DNA from: Pseudomonadota bacterium
Lineage (GTDB): Bacteria > Pseudomonadota > Alphaproteobacteria > Rhizobiales > Hyphomicrobiaceae
DNA length: 8,853 bases
Assembly (NCBI GenBank): GCA_021813195.1
Contig: JAKALI010000137.1
Span: forward strand, 1 to 8,853
Direction: 5' to 3'
Part shown: in pieces, positions 7,951 through 8,853 of the stretch
Layout: each line of letters starts with the position of its first letter
How positions within the stretch are numbered: the first letter of the stretch is position 1
The notes under the pieces: generated by a model
What the model saw: the letters and a program-made list of their open reading frames with translations, nothing else
Databases searched by the model: none
Told to the model about the DNA's origin: nothing
Program-made: the position numbers and the translations under genes

Positions 7951-8373
7951 ACGCGGACGGACTGGTTGGGTTTCCTCATCGGCAATGCTGGAAGATGATG
8001 GCGCACGCCCCGCCGAGCGCTCTTTTCCATACCCACTCGCTGCCGCCTTTGTTGTTTTTGACGATTTGTTACCCGCGCCCGCCATAATGAACCAACCCTG
8101 CTCGGTCTGTCAGCGCACCGAGCAAGTCAAGTCGTGCGGTTGCCCGCTGTCGCGCTCTGCGCTGCGTTGATGACGCGCGGTTCTAGCGTCCGGCCGGGCC
8201 CCTTGTCCACAAAGGCGCATCTTGTCGGCGGCTGACGCCCGAACCATGCGGGCCAGCCTGCTGTACCCCGGCCCCCCGTGCACGTGGCCCATGGACCGCG
8301 CAGACATCGAACGGGAGTTTGCCTTCGGCCCACCTCCACCCCGCCCGGCCAACGGAACGTCGCGGCTTCATTT
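7951..8373. other. recA-alaS spacer with possible alaS N-terminal extension
   Basis: This 423-bp stretch separates the recA stop from the preferred alaS start. The part nearest alaS (7951-8085) is open in the alaS frame and may be translated as an N-terminal extension. The middle holds the palindrome at 8099-8124. The rest (about 8131-8373) is GC-rich with short self-complementary patches but no hairpin followed by a T run, so I see no intrinsic terminator for recA. Other open frames here show no ribosome-binding site or protein family I can recognise. Confidence 0.5.
8099..8124 (-). promoter_or_regulatory. Palindrome upstream of alaS, possible operator or leader hairpin
   Basis: The arms TGCTCGGT and ACCGAGCA are perfectly complementary over 8 bp with a 10-nt centre. 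On the alaS strand the first arm directly follows a TTGACT hexamer (8125-8130) that matches a sigma-70 -35 element. The second arm runs into AGGG (8096-8099), which would be the ribosome-binding site if alaS starts at 8085. The -10 position, 17 nt on, reads GACCGA, a poor match, so the promoter is not established. In E. coli, alanyl-tRNA synthetase is reported to repress its own gene by binding a palindrome at the alaS transcription start; this site could play a similar role, by inference only. Confidence 0.4.
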
Positions 8374-8853
8374 CTAACGACGCGCTTTGCCCTTGCGCGC
8401 GCTCTCCACGGCGTCGGGAAGGACACCGTCCTCGTCCGGCACGTCCTCGTCCGCTTCACCGTCCTCAGACTCGGCGAGCATTTTATCCACGATCAGCCCG
8501 GCGTTCGCCCGGATCGCTTTTTCAATGGCTAAGGCAACTTTCGGGTTGGCCTTCAGGTACTCCTTCGTGTTTTCTCGACCCTGCCCGATGCGCTCGCCGG
8601 CATAGGACATCCAGGCCCCCGACTTCTCGATGATGCCGGCCTTGACCCCCAAATCCACCAGCTCTCCGACTTTGGAGATGCCCTCGCCATACAGGATGTC
8701 GAATTCCACTTGCTTGAATGGCGGGGCAACCTTGTTTTTGACCACCTTCACGCGGGTCTGATTGCCGATTGGCTCGTCACGATCCTTGATCTGACCGATG
8801 CGGCGGATGTCGAGACGCACAGAGGCGTAGAATTTCAGGGCGTTGCCACCCGT
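8374..8853 (-). CDS. recA: RecA recombinase, C-terminal part (cut by window edge)
   Basis: RecA forms ATP-dependent filaments on single-stranded DNA, drives strand exchange and triggers LexA self-cleavage. The last 159 residues are present, and the frame is open to the right edge, so the 5' part including the Walker A site lies outside. The first residues seen are [16 protein letters not shown], at the end of DNA-binding loop L2. [23 protein letters not shown] and [14 protein letters not shown] then follow the family closely, the last two in the C-terminal domain. The tail (about the last 35 residues) is strongly acidic ([16 protein letters not shown]) and then turns basic, ending KGKARR. Acidic tails are known to dampen DNA binding in E. 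coli RecA. The true start and any SOS box are not in view. Confidence 0.98.
   Translation of the reverse strand, partial: TGGNALKFYASVRLDIRRIGQIKDRDEPIGNQTRVKVVKNKVAPPFKQVEFDILYGEGISKVGELVDLGVKAGIIEKSGAWMSYAGERIGQGRENTKEYLKANPKVALAIEKAIRANAGLIVDKMLAESEDGEADEDVPDEDGVLPDAVESARKGKARR

Noticed and set aside
8110..8459. Two overlapping open frames of 80 and 110 codons on the minus strand, between recA and alaS and into recA
   Set aside because: Their translations are Arg/Gly/Pro-rich, they have no clear ribosome-binding site, and one overlaps the recA coding end.

Overview
This 8.85-kb window looks like an ordinary chromosomal housekeeping segment from an alphaproteobacterium, most likely of the Hyphomicrobiales (Rhizobiales). 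Three things suggest this: the isocitrate dehydrogenase is of the 404-residue NADP type usual in that class; recA and alaS lie near icd, an order I recall as recurrent there; and the DNA is moderately GC-rich with GC-biased third codon positions. I cannot name a genus. I see no mobile element, CRISPR array, tRNA or rRNA, and no convincing defence or biosynthetic cluster.

Layout, left to right. icd (68-1282, +) is followed by a 232-bp spacer holding a doubtful 41-codon reading frame with a strong ribosome-binding site. A small secreted SH3-type protein (1515-1820, -) and a DUF4241 protein with a signal or lipoprotein leader (2001-2801, +) diverge from a shared 180-bp intergenic region that carries an 8-bp inverted repeat. 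The DUF4241 gene converges, with only 6 bp between stop codons, on a Kef-type monovalent cation:proton antiporter (2808-4613, -). Upstream of that on the same strand are a small four-cysteine exported protein of unknown function (4770-5162, -), alaS (5239-7950, possibly 8085, -), and the C-terminal half of recA, which runs off the right edge (8374-8853, -).

Functionally the window mixes central metabolism (icd), translation (alaS), recombination and SOS control (recA), ion and pH homeostasis (the Kef-type antiporter) and three small envelope proteins with little known about them. recA, alaS, the four-cysteine protein and the antiporter all read leftwards and could be partly co-transcribed, since I found no convincing intrinsic terminator between them.

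The observations most worth a second look are a perfect 8-bp-arm palindrome just upstream of alaS, next to a TTGACT hexamer, which could be an operator or leader hairpin; the unresolved alaS start with a possible 45-residue basic extension; and the short frame after icd. I do not see clear evidence of a new multi-gene system.
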